In this document: positions 46,280-55,143 of the stretch, piece by piece
How positions within the stretch are numbered: the stretch's first letter is position 1
How the letters are laid out: every line of letters starts with the position of its first letter
Source of the DNA: Citricoccus sp. SGAir0253
Lineage (GTDB): Bacteria; Actinomycetota; Actinomycetes; Actinomycetales; Micrococcaceae
Assembly (NCBI RefSeq): GCF_005877055.1
Contig: NZ_CP039424.1
Location: 930,001-994,000, forward strand
Length of the DNA stretch: 64,000 nt
Direction: 5' to 3'
Translations under genes and position numbers: made by a program
Notes under the pieces: generated by a model
The model's database searches: none
What the model was told of the DNA's origin: nothing
Seen by the model: the letters and a program-made list of their open reading frames with translations, nothing else

Positions 46280-46572
46280 ATGGAGCGTGCACACCACCGC
46301 GCTCCAGAGGGCTCTATAGCTGCGTAATCGGAGCACGATGGCTGGTACATCAGGGCGAGGGCAGGCCGCTTTGGAGTAGCGCCTCCTTCGCTAATTCCTG
46401 GGTGGTTGAGGGCATCGCCGCCTCATTGGATCGGTCACGAGGCCTGCGACAACGCGTTGCCCGAGTCGACGATAGGGATGTTCAAGCATCAAGCTATCCG
46501 AGACGTGCGCATTCGGGACTGTTGCGTAGCGTTGACGACGTCGAGCGAGTCTTGACCTGCTGCATCAAGTAA
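46280..46572 (+). mobile_element. Degraded IS3-family transposase (OrfB end)
   Basis: Fragments of an IS3-type DDE transposase are split over two plus-strand frames. One frame gives LVHQGEGRPLWSSASFAN and EGIAASL, recalling the H-S-D-x-G-x-Q-Y block. The second frame gives EACDNALPESTIGMFKHQAI, close to the standard DNALAESTIGLFKTE block that carries the catalytic Glu. The first frame resumes with RSVDDVERVL (46525-46554), matching the usual WRSxxDVE. At least two frameshifts make it non-functional. No terminal inverted repeats were found by eye. It ends inside the 3' end of the convergent beta-helix gene. Confidence 0.65.
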
Positions 46573-48307
46573 TGGACCTATACACGGGCACCCACCCGCG
46601 TACGGCCCCGCTGGGCGAACGCACTTCAAGCTTGCCGATGAGTCGTCCAAGGGTATGAGCAGTTGCATAGTTGCCTACAATCTCCTCGCATACCGATGTT
46701 GACGAGGTGTTGGCTTTGACGGTCGCCGTGGACGAGGCGAGTCTCGTTTTGTCGTGCTTGACGATGTTGCTGATTACGTTATTCGTGCTCTTGATGTCTT
46801 CTTGTACGCCGCGTAGCGCGACCTTTATTCCGGCTGATGCCGGGTTGACGAGTTCATTGTCGGTGACGGCGGAACTGCTTACCCTGTCGAGGTAGATCTG
46901 AACCAGTGTGGTAAGGGATGAGGCGTTATACCCGTTAGAGACAAGATTTCCGCTGATTTTCGCGTTGATCTGATTAGCCACATAAATTCCGTGGTTTTTG
47001 TGGACCGCCGATACTCGATTGCCGACGACCATGTTGTCACTTCCCAGATAGGTTGAAGACGCGGTGGTCAGCAGGATAACTCCGGCAGATGCCTGTCCGC
47101 CCCCAACGCACAGGTTGCCTTCAATCACGTTGTCCGTGCATTCTCTCGCGCCGACTCCTACCCTGATGGCCGGCCGGCCGGAGCCTTTGAGGACGAGAAC
47201 ATTTCCCTTGATAATGTTCCGCGATACGACGGTTCCAGAGAGCGCGTCCAGTCCAATACCGCTGTTCGTTGCGGTCGAGTCTCCGAAGATGGTGTTGCCT
47301 TCCACGACGCATCCCACGGCGTCGCGAATGCTAAGACCTGTCATGTCGAAGCTTCCCCCCGTGCCTGTCGTATAGAGGGTGTTGCCGGAGATCACGTGGG
47401 CTGCGCCCGTGATCACCACGGGCACTTGGCATTTAGAGAACGCATTGCCGCTGATGACGTTTCCAACGCCACTCTGGGAGTAGATGCCGTGGTTGTAGCA
47501 GCCATAGAAACTGTTCCCAGTGATGGTGTATCCAGTGCCCCTCCCGGAACCATAGTTTGCTACTGAAAGTCCCTGGACGCACCCGCTGATGTGGTTGTTG
47601 GAGACGATGCCCGCGCCGCCCATGCCTTGCGCGGTGGGATCGAGTGCGATACCTAGGTGCGCGGTTTCCACGCCAGTCCACTGGGCGGCGGGGTAGTTGC
47701 CGACGATCCGGCAGTCGGTGATATTGACCGCGTCGGCTCGAACTCCGATGCCTACCTTATGGATGTTCTCCAGGGTGACACCCCGGATGGTGGCGTTATT
47801 GGCAGTAGTCTCCTTGACATGGACCATCGCGTAGGTCCAGGAAGTGTTTCTTCCGTTCCAAGCAGCGGGGCCTTTGATTTTGCCGCCCTCAATGGTGACA
47901 TTTGCCGCGTTTATGGTGATGCCGTCGCTGCCGGCGTCGATTTTATTTAGGACTGCCCCGGGGGCAAGGCGCAGGCGGATGTTAGCTCGATTGATGGTGA
48001 CGGTGGTGAAGTCCACAATGCCACGAATTTCGACATCCCGGCCTACTGGCAAATCATCGAGGAATGCCTGCAAAGCCACTGTTTGGTCCCCTTCAGTGGC
48101 CCTGTAAACGGCGGGCGTGACTTCCGCGCTGACCTCGTTCAAAGCAGACCGCGTCTTGGTGCGTTCGTCTTGGATCTTCGTGGCGATCTGCTCGTCGTCC
48201 ACGTCGCCGGCGCTCGGCTGGAGATTCGCGCCCAGGGACGTGACGGCGGCGGCCATGGCGAAGAGCGCCGCCCGTCGGTTCGTCACCATGCCGTTGATGT
48301 TGACCAT
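46565..48307 (-). CDS. Exported right-handed beta-helix protein, paralogue B
   Basis: A 580-residue protein with a twin-arginine-like signal (TNRRAALFAMAAAVTSLG), a short helical stretch with charged residues (IQDERTKTRSALNEVSAEV) and a long beta-helix. Strand repeats include NVTIEGGKIKG, NNATIRGVTLENI, NVISGNAFSKCQ and AHVISGNTL. GPAAWNGRNTSWTYAMVHVK, QWTGVETAHLGI and CVQGLSVANYGSG align with paralogue A (32733-34307). It is longer at the C-terminus. GAGGAAG before ATG 48307 supports the start. The likely target is a polysaccharide; whether it cuts, epimerises or binds is unknown. Low GC for the region. Confidence 0.8.
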   Translation of the reverse strand: MVNINGMVTNRRAALFAMAAAVTSLGANLQPSAGDVDDEQIATKIQDERTKTRSALNEVSAEVTPAVYRATEGDQTVALQAFLDDLPVGRDVEIRGIVDFTTVTINRANIRLRLAPGAVLNKIDAGSDGITINAANVTIEGGKIKGPAAWNGRNTSWTYAMVHVKETTANNATIRGVTLENIHKVGIGVRADAVNITDCRIVGNYPAAQWTGVETAHLGIALDPTAQGMGGAGIVSNNHISGCVQGLSVANYGSGRGTGYTITGNSFYGCYNHGIYSQSGVGNVISGNAFSKCQVPVVITGAAHVISGNTLYTTGTGGSFDMTGLSIRDAVGCVVEGNTIFGDSTATNSGIGLDALSGTVVSRNIIKGNVLVLKGSGRPAIRVGVGARECTDNVIEGNLCVGGGQASAGVILLTTASSTYLGSDNMVVGNRVSAVHKNHGIYVANQINAKISGNLVSNGYNASSLTTLVQIYLDRVSSSAVTDNELVNPASAGIKVALRGVQEDIKSTNNVISNIVKHDKTRLASSTATVKANTSSTSVCEEIVGNYATAHTLGRLIGKLEVRSPSGAVRGWVPVYRSIT

Positions 48308-48354
48308 GGTTCTTCCTCATGCTCCGGTAGTCCAGAAGTGCCTTCTTGGCGAAG

Positions 48355-48360
48355 AACCTA
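48355..48360 (-). promoter_or_regulatory. -10 box for beta-helix gene B
   Basis: On the minus strand, TAGGTT lies 47 nt before the ATG at 48307, leaving room for a leader with the observed GAGGAAG ribosome site. Confidence 0.35.
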
Positions 48361-48400
48361 GGAGCAATGGCAGCTTCGGAAACGCGAAAGCGATACTCGT

Positions 48401-48455
48401 CCACCTCTCACTCATTTGCCGCCTGACGTGGGACGTCCCTCATGAGTAGAGGTGG
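48401..48455. terminator. Terminator downstream of rfbA
   Basis: CCACCTCTCACTCAT (48401-48415) pairs with ATGAGTAGAGGTGG (48442-48455) with a single-base bulge. It lies 115 bp beyond the rfbA stop on the minus strand. Confidence 0.45.
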
Positions 48456-48569
48456 TGGGAATCTCCGGCGGACCACGTGGTCGCAGCAGGTGTCATCACG
48501 TGAGCCGGCCTCCGCATCCAGGGCAGCGGAAGGCGGCCGCTGGCATCGGGCGGCCGCTCAGGAGATCAC

Positions 48570-49472
48570 TCAGGACGCCGCGCGGAGCCGCAGCTCCGGC
48601 ACCTTCGACTCCCGCTCCAGCAGGTCGAGCAGGTAGGCGCCGTAGCCGCTCTTGACCAGGGGCTCGGCCACGCGGCGCAGGTCGTCGTCGGAGAGGAAGC
48701 CTCGGCGCCAGGCGACCTCCTCGGGGGCGGAGACCTTCAGGCCCTGGCGCTTCTCGAGGGTGCGGATGAAGTCCGAGGCGTCGATGAGGTCCTCGAAGGT
48801 CCCGGTGTCCAGCCACGCGGTGCCGCGGGGCAGGATGGAGACCTGCAGCCGGCCCTGCTCCAGGTAGGTGCGGTTGACGTCCGTGATCTCCAGCTCGCCG
48901 CGGGCGGAGGGCTCCAGCCCCCGGGCGATCTCGATGACGTCGTTGTCGTAGAAGTACAGCCCGGGCACGGCGTAGTTGCTCCGGGGCTCGGCCGGCTTCT
49001 CCTCCAGGGACAGGACGCGGCCGTCGTCGTCGAACTCCCCCACGCCGTAGGCGTGGGGGTTCTTCACTCAGTAGCCGAAGACGGCCCCGCCCTCGATGTC
49101 CTGGAAGCGCTGGAGCTGGTCGCCCATGCCGGCGCCGTAGAAGAGGTTGTCCCCCAGGACCAGGGCCACGGTGTCCTGGCCGATGTGCTCCTCGCCGAGG
49201 AGGAAGGCCTGGGCCAGCCCGTCCGGGGAGGGCTGGACCGTGTAGCCGAGGTTCACCCCGAAGCGGGAGCCGTCCCCGAGCAGGCGGTGGAAGGCCTCGG
49301 CGTCGTGCGGGGTGGTGATGACGAGGATGTCCCGGATGCCCGCGAGGATCAGCGTGGAGAGCGGGTAGTAGATCATCGGCTTGTCGTAGACGGGGACCAG
49401 CTGCTTGCTCACGCCCAGGGTGATCGGATGCAGGCGCGAACCGGTGCCCCCGGCCAGGATGATGCCCTTCAT
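48570..49472 (-). pseudogene. rfbA: Glucose-1-phosphate thymidylyltransferase interrupted by in-frame TGA
   Basis: First enzyme of dTDP-L-rhamnose synthesis. The frame opens [16 protein letters not shown] and would run 300 codons, the normal RmlA length, but codon 135 is TGA (49068-49070). The residues around it read GGAVFGY[13 protein letters not shown], where homologues have Trp, so a single G-to-A change explains it. Both halves keep conserved motifs ([28 protein letters not shown], then [31 protein letters not shown]). The 134-residue fragment lacks the catalytic C-terminal parts. A sequencing error, a recent mutation or readthrough are possible. GTG directly after the TGA could restart translation. 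Confidence 0.85.
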
Positions 49473-49564
49473 GGTCCCGAAGCTACGGAGGCCGCGCCGG
49501 ATCCGGAACGGGGGGGCACACCCGTCCGCCACGGGGGCGCGGCCCCCGGGTCCGCGCAGGGCAC

Positions 49565-49575
49565 GTAACGGTTAC
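49565..49575. promoter_or_regulatory. GTAACGGTTAC palindrome
   Basis: A perfect 5-bp dyad around a central G, upstream of the promoter at 49595. It shares AACGGTTAC with 18413-18421 and is near-identical to 5185-5195. Confidence 0.3.
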
Positions 49576-49591
49576 CTGATCGTGATGAAAT

Positions 49592-49622
49592 ACCTTGTCT
49601 GACAAGGTTTTATTCGTATACT
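49592..49622 (+). promoter_or_regulatory. Promoter with GntR-like operator before the small membrane protein and alr
   Basis: ACCTTGTC-T-GACAAGGT (49592-49608) is a perfect palindrome whose core TTGTCTGACAA fits the GT-N3-AC pattern of FadR-type GntR regulators. It covers a -35 candidate TTGTCT (49595-49600), spaced 16 bp from the -10 TATACT (49617-49622). The whole stretch is AT-rich against the local GC background. Confidence 0.6.
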
Positions 49623-49724
49623 TACTAATGACCGGTCCGGCGTCATCCCCGACGCCCCGACCGCCTCCCGGCGGCGCCGCATCCCCGCGCGCCGTCTCCC
49701 GCACCGTCCCCCTGGAGCCGTCTC

Positions 49725-49868
49725 ATGACCCAGCACACCCCCCATCTCCGTTACCGTTCGCGCTACGCCCGGAACGGCTCCGCCACCACCGGACTCCAGG
49801 TCGCCGCGATCGCCCTGGTGGTCTGCGTGCTCGGCGTCCTCGCCATGGTGCTGCTCAGCAACCCGTAG
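49725..49868 (+). CDS. Small membrane protein, 47 residues
   Basis: MTQHTPHLRYRSRYARNG is a basic N-terminus, followed by a single hydrophobic helix (LQVAAIALVVCVLGVLAMVL) and the end LSNP. Third codon positions are almost all G or C, and TGGAG precedes the ATG, both supporting translation. It lies between the palindromic promoter and alr, in a different frame from alr. No family was recognised; a positive-inside topology is predicted. Confidence 0.6.
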   Translation: MTQHTPHLRYRSRYARNGSATTGLQVAAIALVVCVLGVLAMVLLSNP

Positions 49869-49918
49869 GCCGCGCTGCCGCGTGGCGCGGCGGTGCGGGT
49901 GGAACAATGGAACGCATC

Positions 49919-51226
49919 ATGTCTTCCGTCAGTGACGCCCTCGCCGCCGCCCACCACGACCCCGCCCGGCACCCCGCCGGCGGCCCGGACGGCCGCCGCG
50001 CCGCCGTCCCCGGCGGCCGCCACCACTCCCGTCCCGACCACCGCCCGGCGGGACCGTCCCTGCCGGCGGAGCGCGCCGCCGTCGTGGACCTCGCGGCCAT
50101 CCGGCACAACGTGGCCACGCTGCGCTCCTGGGTCCAGCCCGCCGCCCTCATGGCCGTGGTCAAGGCCGACGGCTACGGGCACGGGGCCGTGCCCGTGGCC
50201 CGCGCGGCCGTGGAGGCCGGCGCCACGTGGCTGGGCACCGCGCACGTGGCCGAGGCGCTCGAGCTGCGCGAGGCCGGGATCAGCGCTCCCCTCCTGGCCT
50301 GGCTGCACACCCGCGCCACCCCGTTCGGGCGGGCGATCGAGGAGAACGTGGACCTCGGCGTCTCCGGCTGGGAGCTCGAGCCGATCGCCGAGGCCGCCCA
50401 GCGCCTCGAGCGCCCCGCCCAGGTGCACCTCAAGGTGGACACCGGACTGGGCCGCAACGGCGCCACGCTCGCCGACTGGCCCCACGTGGTCCGGCGCGCC
50501 CACGAGCTGCAGGAGGCCGGGCTGATCCACGTCATCGGCATCTTCTCCCACCTGGCCGTGGCGGACGAGGAGGAGCGCGGCGGCGAGACCGACGAGCAGC
50601 TCGAGCACTTCCACGCCGCCGTGGAGGCCGCGCGCGCCGCCGGGCTGAACCCCGAGGTCCGGCACATCGCCAACACCCCCGGCATCCTCAGCCGCCCGGA
50701 TGCCCACCTGGACCTGGTGCGCGCCGGCCTGGGCATCTACGGGCTCTCCCCGTTCACCGGCCGGGCCGCCGCGGACTTCGGGCTGCGCCCGGCCATGAGC
50801 GTCACCACCACGGTGGCCAACAACAAGGCGGTCGAGGCCGGGCAGGGCGTCTCCTACGGCTACCGGTACCACACGAGCGCCCCCACCCGGCTGGCCCTCG
50901 TGCCGCTGGGCTACGGCGACGGCGTGCCGCGCACCGCGGTGGCCGCGCCCGTGGCGATCGACGGGCGCCGCTACGAGGTGGCCGGGCGGATCGCCATGGA
51001 CCAGTTCGTGGTGGACCTGCACACCGAGGACGGGGCCGTGGCCCCCGTGGGCTCCTCCGTGGAGCTGTTCGGGCCGGCCTCCGGGATCGCCGCCGACGAG
51101 TGGGCCGCGGCCGCCGGGACGATCAACTACGAGGTGGTCACCCGGATCGGGGCGCGCGTGCCGCGCATCCACGTGGACACGGACCCGGGCAACGCCGCCG
51201 GCGCGCCCACGGGGGAGAGCCGGTGA
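49919..51226 (+). CDS. alr: Alanine racemase
   Basis: Makes D-alanine for peptidoglycan. AVVKADGYGHGAVPVA carries the PLP lysine (about residue 82), KVDTGLGRNG and RHIANTPGIL follow in the barrel, GQGVSYGYRYHT holds the second catalytic Tyr, and PLGYGDGVPR and RIAMDQFVVDL belong to the C-terminal beta domain. The first 50 residues are a Pro/His/Arg-rich extension not needed for the fold. ATG 49919 has a GGAA site; ATG 49907 is an alternative. GTGA overlap with tsaE. Confidence 0.95.
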   Translation: MSSVSDALAAAHHDPARHPAGGPDGRRAAVPGGRHHSRPDHRPAGPSLPAERAAVVDLAAIRHNVATLRSWVQPAALMAVVKADGYGHGAVPVARAAVEAGATWLGTAHVAEALELREAGISAPLLAWLHTRATPFGRAIEENVDLGVSGWELEPIAEAAQRLERPAQVHLKVDTGLGRNGATLADWPHVVRRAHELQEAGLIHVIGIFSHLAVADEEERGGETDEQLEHFHAAVEAARAAGLNPEVRHIANTPGILSRPDAHLDLVRAGLGIYGLSPFTGRAAADFGLRPAMSVTTTVANNKAVEAGQGVSYGYRYHTSAPTRLALVPLGYGDGVPRTAVAAPVAIDGRRYEVAGRIAMDQFVVDLHTEDGAVAPVGSSVELFGPASGIAADEWAAAAGTINYEVVTRIGARVPRIHVDTDPGNAAGAPTGESR

Positions 51227-51831
51227 GGCCCGTGCACGTGCCGGCGCCCGAGCCGGTGGCCCGGCTCGAGGTGACCCTCGACGGCGCCGCGGCCACCCAG
51301 GGGTGGGCCCGGCGGCTGGCGGGGGTGCTGCGGGCCGGCGACGTGCTCATCCTGACCGGGGAGCTCGGCGCCGGCAAGACGACGTTCACGCAGGGGCTCG
51401 GCGCGGGCCTGGGCGTGCGCGAGGGCATCATCTCCCCGACGTTCGTGCTCTCCCGCATCCACCCCGCCCTCGCCGAGGGCCCGGACCTGGTGCACGTGGA
51501 CGCCTACCGCCTGGGCTCCGCCGGGGAGTTGCTGGACCTGGACCTGGACGCCACCGCCGACCGCTCGGTGACCGTGGTGGAGTGGGGCCGGGGGATGGCC
51601 GAGGCCCTCGCCGGCTGGCCGGACGACCCGGACGCCTCGTGGCTGGACCTCGAGCTCGTGCGGGCGCAGGGTGCCGGGACGAGCGGGGGCGCCGGGGTCC
51701 GCGCGGACGCCGAGGCCGGGACGATCCTCACCGACTTCTCCGACGAGGACGGGGCGGGCCAGGACGAGCTGCGCGCCGCCCACGTGGTGGCCTACGGGCC
51801 GCGCTGGGAGGGCGTGGAACTGCCCGCCTGA
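51223..51831 (+). CDS. tsaE: tRNA threonylcarbamoyladenosine ATPase subunit
   Basis: TsaE drives turnover of the TsaBD complex making t6A37 in tRNA. The 202-residue P-loop protein has LTGELGAGKTTFTQGLG, SPTFVLSRIHP, VHVDAYRLGSAGEL and VTVVEWGRGMAEAL. Its neighbour alr and the overlap (GTGA at 51223-51226) match the usual actinobacterial arrangement, in which tsaB would normally follow. Here the catabolic cluster lies downstream instead, on the other strand. Confidence 0.94.
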   Translation: MRPVHVPAPEPVARLEVTLDGAAATQGWARRLAGVLRAGDVLILTGELGAGKTTFTQGLGAGLGVREGIISPTFVLSRIHPALAEGPDLVHVDAYRLGSAGELLDLDLDATADRSVTVVEWGRGMAEALAGWPDDPDASWLDLELVRAQGAGTSGGAGVRADAEAGTILTDFSDEDGAGQDELRAAHVVAYGPRWEGVELPA

Positions 51832-51878
51832 CCCCGCGCGCGCCGCGCACCGGGCCCCCGTGGGCCGGCCCATGCCGG

Positions 51879-53675
51879 TCAGCGCAGCGCGTCCGGCGCC
51901 TGCCGGGAGATGGGCGGCAGCCGGACGGCCACGACGGCGGCCCGCCCGCCGGCCACGGCCTCCAGCCCCCGGCGCAGGGCCGGCTCCAGGTCGGCGTGCC
52001 GAGCCACGGTGGCACCCCAGGCGCCGCCCGCGGCCGAGGCGATCCCGGGCAGGTCGGCGGTCTGCCCCAGGTTCACGAAGGCCCGGTCCGTGGCGTCGGC
52101 CACCCCGCCGGGATGCTGGCGGACGAGGTTGCGCTGGGTCGCGCGCCACCCGCCGTTGTCCAGCACCACGGTCAGCGTGGGCAGCCCGTAGCGACCGGCC
52201 ACCCACGCGGCGGATGCCGGCTCGCCCAGCAGGTACGTGCCGTCACCCACCACCGCGACCACCGGGCGATCGCCGGCGGCCAGCCTCACCCCGAGGGCGC
52301 CGCCGCCGAACCAGCCCAGCGAGGTGCCCCGGTTGCCGAACAGCGTGCCCGCCCGCGTCCGGGGCAGGTGCCGCCAGACCGCGGGCGCCTCCGTGATGGC
52401 CTCGTTGATGACCACGGCCTCCGGCGGCAACAGCTCGGCCAGGGCGCCGGCCACCGTGGCCGCCGTCAGGCGCTCCCCGGAGCGGTCCTCGCGCAGCTGC
52501 CGCCGCCACTCCTCCCGGGTCTGCCCATGGAGGCGCTCGGCGGCCTCGACGCGCTCCGCCCGTCGGTCCGGGTCCGGCCCCCGTCCCGAGTGGAGCGCGG
52601 CGGCCGCGGCGAGGAGCTGGCGCAGGAACGTGGCGGCGTCGGCGCGCACCACGTGCGTGGCCGGGTAGTACCAGAGGGGGATGGACTCCTGCAGCGGGTC
52701 CTCGTTGACCACGGCCACCGTGGCCCCGGGCCGCGGCGAGACCGCGGTGTGCAGCCACGGGGCATCCGTCTGCAGCGCGATGATGACGTCCGCCTCCGCC
52801 ACGAGCGGCCGCGGATCGTCCCCGGCGTGCAGGGGATGGTCGGCCGGCAGGGACACGTGCTCGGCGTACGGCTCCACCACCGCCAGGCCCAGCCGCTCGG
52901 CGGCCTCCGCCAGTGCCCCGACGGCGTCCCGGTCCCGGCCCGCGTACGAGGTCACGACGACGGCCGACCGGGCGGCGTCCACGGCCTCGGCCAGGGCCTC
53001 CACCGTGCCCGGCGGGGCCGGGCACGGGGCGAGGGGCGGCCAGTCCCCGTGGGCCGTGGTGTCCGGCCGCGGCGCGGTCTCGGCGAGCACCTCCCGTGCC
53101 GCCGTGAGGTACACCGGCCCGCGCGGGGCGCTGAGGGCGAGCTGCAGGCCCCGGCGGACCACCTGGGGGACATTGCGGGCGGTCCGCAGGTCATAGCTCC
53201 ACTTGACGTACTGGCGCACGAGGGCGTGCTGGTCGGGCACGTCCTGCAGGTGGTTGACGTGGGTGGTCCGGCTGCCGGGCAGTTCCCCCTCCAGCGTGTA
53301 GGGCGTCAGCCCGGCGAACACGAGCACCGGGACCCGGGACCGGTGGGCGTTGTGCACCATGCCGCCCAGGTTCGCCGTCCCCACGTCCGTGTGCACCAGC
53401 ACCGCCGTGGGCTCCCCGGTGGCGGCCGAGTAGCCGTGCGCGGCGCCCAGCGCCGTGGCCTCGTGGGGGCACAGGACCACCCGCGGGGCGTCCTCGCCGC
53501 GCTCGCGGTCCTCGGCCAGCGCCTCGATGAGGGCCGGGTGGTCGCTGCCGAGGTTGGCGAAGGCGTAGCGCACCCCCGCCTCGCGCAACGCCTCCACGAG
53601 GAGCCGGGCCGCCGTGGCCTCCTCCGCGGGCGGAGCCCCCGCGGCGGGCGGATCCTCCTCAGCGGGCGGGGCCAC
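51879..53675 (-). CDS. ThDP-dependent enzyme (acetolactate synthase/benzoylformate decarboxylase family)
   Basis: A 598-residue three-domain enzyme. The N-terminal domain has GVRYAFANLGSDHPALIEAL and the cofactor-activating Glu in LCPHEATALGAAHG. The C-terminal domain has the ThDP/Mg motif GDGTYLLGEPASAAWVAG ending in VVLDNGG. The family includes acetolactate synthases and 2-keto acid decarboxylases. Coupling to an aldehyde dehydrogenase and an importer favours keto-acid decarboxylation or a C-C cleavage releasing an aldehyde over valine synthesis. The GTG start lies 17 nt inside the aldehyde dehydrogenase gene's end. Confidence 0.85.
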   Translation of the reverse strand: MAPPAEEDPPAAGAPPAEEATAARLLVEALREAGVRYAFANLGSDHPALIEALAEDRERGEDAPRVVLCPHEATALGAAHGYSAATGEPTAVLVHTDVGTANLGGMVHNAHRSRVPVLVFAGLTPYTLEGELPGSRTTHVNHLQDVPDQHALVRQYVKWSYDLRTARNVPQVVRRGLQLALSAPRGPVYLTAAREVLAETAPRPDTTAHGDWPPLAPCPAPPGTVEALAEAVDAARSAVVVTSYAGRDRDAVGALAEAAERLGLAVVEPYAEHVSLPADHPLHAGDDPRPLVAEADVIIALQTDAPWLHTAVSPRPGATVAVVNEDPLQESIPLWYYPATHVVRADAATFLRQLLAAAAALHSGRGPDPDRRAERVEAAERLHGQTREEWRRQLREDRSGERLTAATVAGALAELLPPEAVVINEAITEAPAVWRHLPRTRAGTLFGNRGTSLGWFGGGALGVRLAAGDRPVVAVVGDGTYLLGEPASAAWVAGRYGLPTLTVVLDNGGWRATQRNLVRQHPGGVADATDRAFVNLGQTADLPGIASAAGGAWGATVARHADLEPALRRGLEAVAGGRAAVVAVRLPPISRQAPDALR

Positions 53676-55143
53676 GGTGCCCCTGGAAGTCGGTGGAGTG
53701 GAACTGCAGGTACTCCTCGATCCCGTGGGGCGAGCCCTCCCAGCCGATGCCGCTGCGCTTCCAGCCGCCGAACGGGATCCGGGCGGTGCCGGTGGGGGAG
53801 AACAGGTGGCTGTTGACGATCGTCATGCCCGCCTCGATCCGCGAGGAGACCTGCTGGGCGCGGTCCGGGTCGGCCGTCCACACGGAGGAGCACAGGCCGT
53901 ACTCCGTGTCGTTGGCCATCCGGACCGCCTCGTCCAGGTCGTCGTAGGCGACGACGGGCAGGACGGGGCCGAACTGCTCCTGGCGCACCAGCTCGTCGCC
54001 GTGCTCGGCGTCCAGGACGAGCGTGGGGCGGTGGAAGTGGCCGCCGGACCAGCCCTCCGGGTCCAGCACCGTGCCGAGTTCCCGCACGTCCCGGCCGGCC
54101 TCGCGGGCCCCCGCCACGAGCGCGGCCACCTTCTCCAGCTGGCCGGCGTTGTTCAGCGGCCCCATCCCGGCCCGTGGGTCCAGGGGATCCCCGACGGCGA
54201 TGCGGTCCACGCTCTCCACCAGCCGGGCCCGGAACTCCTCGGCGAGCCGGCGCGGGACGTAGACCCGCTTGGCGGCGAAGCACACCTGGCCGGCCCGCCG
54301 GAAGGCCGAGGCCACGATCCCGTCCGCGGCGCCGGGGAGGTCGGCGTCGTCGAGGACGAGCGCCGGGTCGTTGCCGCCGAGCTCGAGGTGCACCCCCGTG
54401 AGGTTGGCGGCGGCCTGGCGCAGGATGTGGTGGGCGGTCTCGCCGCCGCCGGTGAAGGAGACCTTGCGGACCCGCGGGTGCCCGACCAGGGCGGCCCCGG
54501 TCTCCCCGCCGCCGTTGAGCACGTTGACGACGCCGGCCGGCAGCACCCCGGCGGCGATGCGCCCGATGGTGCTGGCGCCCAGCGGCGCCAGGGGGGAGGG
54601 CTTGAGCACGATGGCGTTGCCGGCGGCCAGCGCCGGGGCGATCTTGTTGGCGGTCAGCAGCAGGGGCGCGTTCCACGGGACGATGCACCCGACCACGCCG
54701 AAGGGGCGACGCTCCACGCGCACCCGCTCGCCGGCGTCGCCGTGGTGCTCCTCCGGGGCGAGCCGTTCGGCGAGGTAGGTGCCGACCGCGCGCCAGGCCC
54801 CGGCGGCCCCCTGGAGCTCGCGCCGGATGATCGCCCGGGCACTGCCGTTCTCCCGCGCGGTGAGGTCGGCCAGGTCCTCGGCGACCGCGTCGATCCGGTC
54901 CGCGATCTCGGCGAAGAGGGCCAGCCGCTCCTCCACGGGCGTGGCCTCCCAGCCCGGCTGGGCGCGCTCGGCGGCGGCGACGGCCGCGTCCACGTCCGCC
55001 GCCGTCCCGACGGCCACGGTGCCGACGGTCTCGGCGGTCCGGGCGGGGTTGGACACGGTGATGACCTCCGCGCGCGGGACGTCCCGGCCGTCGATGAACA
55101 GGCCGAGCCGGTGGTCGAGGGTCGTCTGGTCGGCGGTGGTCAT
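53659..55143 (-). CDS. NAD(P)-dependent aldehyde dehydrogenase
   Basis: Oxidises an aldehyde to its acid. The 494 residues have VGCIVPWNAPLLLTANKIAP for cofactor binding, the general-base Glu in HLELGGNDPALVLDDAD, the catalytic Cys in RRAGQVCFAAKRVYV, and EQFGPVLPVVAYDDLDEAV. It resembles aromatic and aliphatic aldehyde dehydrogenases of catabolic operons. ATGA overlap with the ABC ATPase gene upstream and a 17-nt overlap with the ThDP enzyme downstream place it in one transcript. Confidence 0.92.
   Translation of the reverse strand: MTTADQTTLDHRLGLFIDGRDVPRAEVITVSNPARTAETVGTVAVGTAADVDAAVAAAERAQPGWEATPVEERLALFAEIADRIDAVAEDLADLTARENGSARAIIRRELQGAAGAWRAVGTYLAERLAPEEHHGDAGERVRVERRPFGVVGCIVPWNAPLLLTANKIAPALAAGNAIVLKPSPLAPLGASTIGRIAAGVLPAGVVNVLNGGGETGAALVGHPRVRKVSFTGGGETAHHILRQAAANLTGVHLELGGNDPALVLDDADLPGAADGIVASAFRRAGQVCFAAKRVYVPRRLAEEFRARLVESVDRIAVGDPLDPRAGMGPLNNAGQLEKVAALVAGAREAGRDVRELGTVLDPEGWSGGHFHRPTLVLDAEHGDELVRQEQFGPVLPVVAYDDLDEAVRMANDTEYGLCSSVWTADPDRAQQVSSRIEAGMTIVNSHLFSPTGTARIPFGGWKRSGIGWEGSPHGIEEYLQFHSTDFQGHRGPAR

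Noticed and set aside
46009-46572. A 187-residue protein-coding gene on the plus strand
   Set aside because: Transposase motifs jump between this frame and another, so it is a relic rather than a gene.
49068-49070. The rfbA TGA as selenocysteine or a recoded codon
   Set aside because: The conserved residue is Trp, not Cys, no selenocysteine insertion structure is apparent, and many other genes in the window end in TGA.
49628-51226. A long alr form starting at ATG 49628, 6 nt after the -10 box
   Set aside because: The 97-residue extension is Pro/Arg-rich noise, and a well-coded small membrane protein occupies another frame there. The start at 49919 fits the family.
51832-51878. GC-rich hairpin as terminator between tsaE and the ThDP enzyme
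   Set aside because: Complementary runs (GGGCCC/GGGCCGG) are short and overlapping. I could not define arms confidently.
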